Shown here: positions 38,848 to 40,215 of the stretch, piece by piece | How the letters are laid out: every line of letters starts with the position of its first letter | How positions within the stretch are numbered: position 1 is the stretch's first letter | NCBI RefSeq assembly: GCF_002001205.1 | Contig: NZ_MUNZ01000135.1 | Coordinates: 1-40,215 of the forward strand | Length of the DNA stretch: 40,215 bases | Direction: 5' to 3' | Source of the DNA: Hydrogenophaga sp. A37 | GTDB lineage: Bacteria; Pseudomonadota; Gammaproteobacteria; Burkholderiales; Burkholderiaceae_C | The notes under the pieces: model-generated | What the model was told of the DNA's origin: nothing | Database searches by the model: none | The model's input: only the letters and a program-made list of their open reading frames with translations | Translations under genes and position numbers: made by a program

Positions 38848-40215
38848 CTTCACTGCGTGGTTCCGTGAACAGCAGCGCACCCGCAGCCTGGCCGTGGCGG
38901 CGCTCGCTCGCCTGGCTGGCCCTGCTCGCGCCGCTGTTCTACCTGAGCTACGGCCTGGCCAACTGGTGGGCGGTGCAGCGCTCGGCGGCGGGGCAGGTGC
39001 CCACAGTGGTCTTCGACTGGGAGCATCACATCCCGTTCTGGGACTGGACGGTGTTCCCCTACTGGTCCATCAACGCCTTCTACGGCCTGTCGCTGTTCCT
39101 GAGCCGCAGCAAACACCGCATCAACCGCCACGCGGCCCGCCTGCTCACGGCGCAGTTCGTCGCCGTGGCCTGCTTTGTGGCGTGGCCGCTGCATTTCAGC
39201 TTCGGGCGGCCCGAGGCCCACGGCGCTGCGGGTTTCCTGTTTGCGGCCCTGCGCGGGTTTGACCAGCCCTTCAACCAGGCCCCTTCGCTGCACATCGCGC
39301 TGGCCGTCATCCTGTGGGACTGGTACCGGCCGCTGATGCGCAACACCTGGCAGCGCGCACTGCTGCACGTCTGGACCTTCGCCATTTGCGCCTCGGTGCT
39401 CACCACCTACCAGCACCATTTCATCGACATCCCCACCGGCGCTCTGCTCGGTTTGCTGTGCGTGTGGTTGTGGCCGCTGGAGCGTGAGGTGGCTTTGCCC
39501 GTGGCATGGCGGTTGAGCCACGATCCGCAGCGGCTGAAGCTGGCCGCGCTGTATGTCGCAGGCGCTGCCGGTGTGCTGGCGCTGGCGCTCTGGTGGGGCG
39601 GCGTGGCGCTCTGGCTGGCCTGGCCGGCCGCGTCGCTGGCCGTGGTGGCCTTGAACTACCTGGGCTTTGGCGCGCGCGGGTTCCGCATGGACCGCTCGGG
39701 CCGCATGCACTGGTCGGCGCGCTGGCTGCTGGCGCCGTACCTCTGGGCCGCAGCCTTCAACGCCTGGGCCTGGACGCGCAACCTGCCGCCCCGGGTGGAG
39801 GTGGTGCCCGGCGTCTGGCTGGGGCGGCGCCCGCGCCTCGCCGAATGGCTGGCCGCTGGCCAGCCCGCGCTGGTGAGCCTGTGTGCGGAACTGCCCTTGC
39901 ACGCTGCGGCGCAGCCGGTGAGCCGCTGCCTGCCCATGCTGGACCTGGTGGTCCCCAGCCCAGCCCGCCTGCGGCGCGCGGCGCACCTGGTGCAGGCCCA
40001 GCGCGGTGCCGGCCAGGACGGGCCGGTGTGGGTGTGTTGTGCCCTCGGTTTCTCGCGCAGCGCGGCGGCGGTGGTGGCCTGGCAGTTGCTGCACCAGGGC
40101 ACGCCCGATCTGGCGCAGGCCGCAGCCCGCACGCGCCAGGCCCGGCCCCAACTGGTGCTGGGGCCGGGGTGGCTGGGGGCCTTGAAGCAACTGGCTTCGC
40201 CGGCCGCTGGTGGGG
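38844..40215 (+). CDS. ynbD: PAP2 phosphatase fused to a dual-specificity phosphatase, YnbD-like (partial)
   Basis: Open to the window end, 457 residues so far (E. coli YnbD is about 430, so the stop should be close). Residues about 20-290 form a multi-helix PAP2/inositol-phosphorylceramide-synthase-like domain with APSLHIALAV (PSLH 147-150) and TTYQHHFIDIPTG (His191, Asp195), the two catalytic motifs. The cytoplasmic C-terminal domain has the Cys-dependent phosphatase loop CCALGFSRS with Cys399 and Arg405 (Cx5R), of the dual-specificity or PTP type. Both phosphatase active sites look intact. The start overlaps the ynbC stop (ATGA at 38844-38847). It probably dephosphorylates the lipid product of the YnbA-type enzyme or a phosphoinositide-like lipid; substrate unproven. 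Confidence 0.87.
   Translation, partial: MTSLRGSVNSSAPAAWPWRRSLAWLALLAPLFYLSYGLANWWAVQRSAAGQVPTVVFDWEHHIPFWDWTVFPYWSINAFYGLSLFLSRSKHRINRHAARLLTAQFVAVACFVAWPLHFSFGRPEAHGAAGFLFAALRGFDQPFNQAPSLHIALAVILWDWYRPLMRNTWQRALLHVWTFAICASVLTTYQHHFIDIPTGALLGLLCVWLWPLEREVALPVAWRLSHDPQRLKLAALYVAGAAGVLALALWWGGVALWLAWPAASLAVVALNYLGFGARGFRMDRSGRMHWSARWLLAPYLWAAAFNAWAWTRNLPPRVEVVPGVWLGRRPRLAEWLAAGQPALVSLCAELPLHAAAQPVSRCLPMLDLVVPSPARLRRAAHLVQAQRGAGQDGPVWVCCALGFSRSAAAVVAWQLLHQGTPDLAQAAARTRQARPQLVLGPGWLGALKQLASPAAGG

Overview
The window looks like a chromosomal stretch of a GC-rich betaproteobacterium, order Burkholderiales and most likely family Comamonadaceae (a Hydrogenophaga-like organism would fit; the genus is a guess). 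The pointers are a PhaM-type polyhydroxyalkanoate granule protein, the Burkholderiales-restricted DUF3567 and DUF3108 families, the pilU-pilT/yggS arrangement, a short PutA with a divergent Lrp regulator, and five copies of a GC-rich palindromic element placed directly after stop codons. I see no rRNA or tRNA gene, CRISPR array, insertion sequence, integrase or phage gene. It reads as core and near-core genome, with one decayed gene remnant.

Layout. 1-2305: twitching-motility ATPases pilU (cut by the window edge) and pilT on the minus strand, with yggS divergent from pilT. 3049-7198: a secreted DUF3617 protein, an Lrp/AsnC regulator and divergent putA (proline to glutamate). 7199-7502: a non-coding gap with a remnant of a biotinyl carrier domain. 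7503-11815: a soluble seven-PAS histidine kinase translationally coupled to a CheY-like receiver. 11867-17301: glcD-type FAD oxidase, hsp20 with an FNR-like box, a LysR regulator, purU, and an omega-amino-acid:pyruvate aminotransferase. 17336-19496: a two-gene operon of an SPFH protein carrying a C-terminal helix-turn-helix and a zinc-ribbon membrane protein, resembling the Bacillus YdjI/YdjG pair. 19525-23322: ChaN-like lipoprotein, AbrB-family membrane protein, DUF3567 and DUF3108 proteins. 23325-25890: IclR regulator divergent from a fumarylacetoacetate-hydrolase-family enzyme with a clear inverted repeat between them, then a VOC protein. 26083-26856: a mini BaeRF-like 'translational machinery' protein and a DksA/TraR-type zinc-finger protein behind a second FNR-like box. 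27058-30364: enoyl-CoA hydratase-like protein, PhaM, FIST-domain sensor. 30386-32487: ProQ overlapping an MFS transporter.

32703-40215 is the most interesting region. An XRE regulator, with a matched operator next to its start, is divergent from a tight run of membrane-lipid genes: a CREST/ceramidase-like membrane protein, an MFS-acyltransferase fusion, a CDP-alcohol phosphatidyltransferase, an alpha/beta-hydrolase-methyltransferase fusion and a PAP2-dual-specificity-phosphatase fusion (open at the window end). The last three resemble E. coli YnbA, YnbC and YnbD, are joined by ATGA overlaps, and together look like an uncharacterised pathway for making or remodelling a phospholipid head group.

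Gene starts were moved from the longest open frame to the ATG that gives a family-typical N terminus and, where visible, a ribosome-binding site. All family calls are from reading the translated sequence without database searches.
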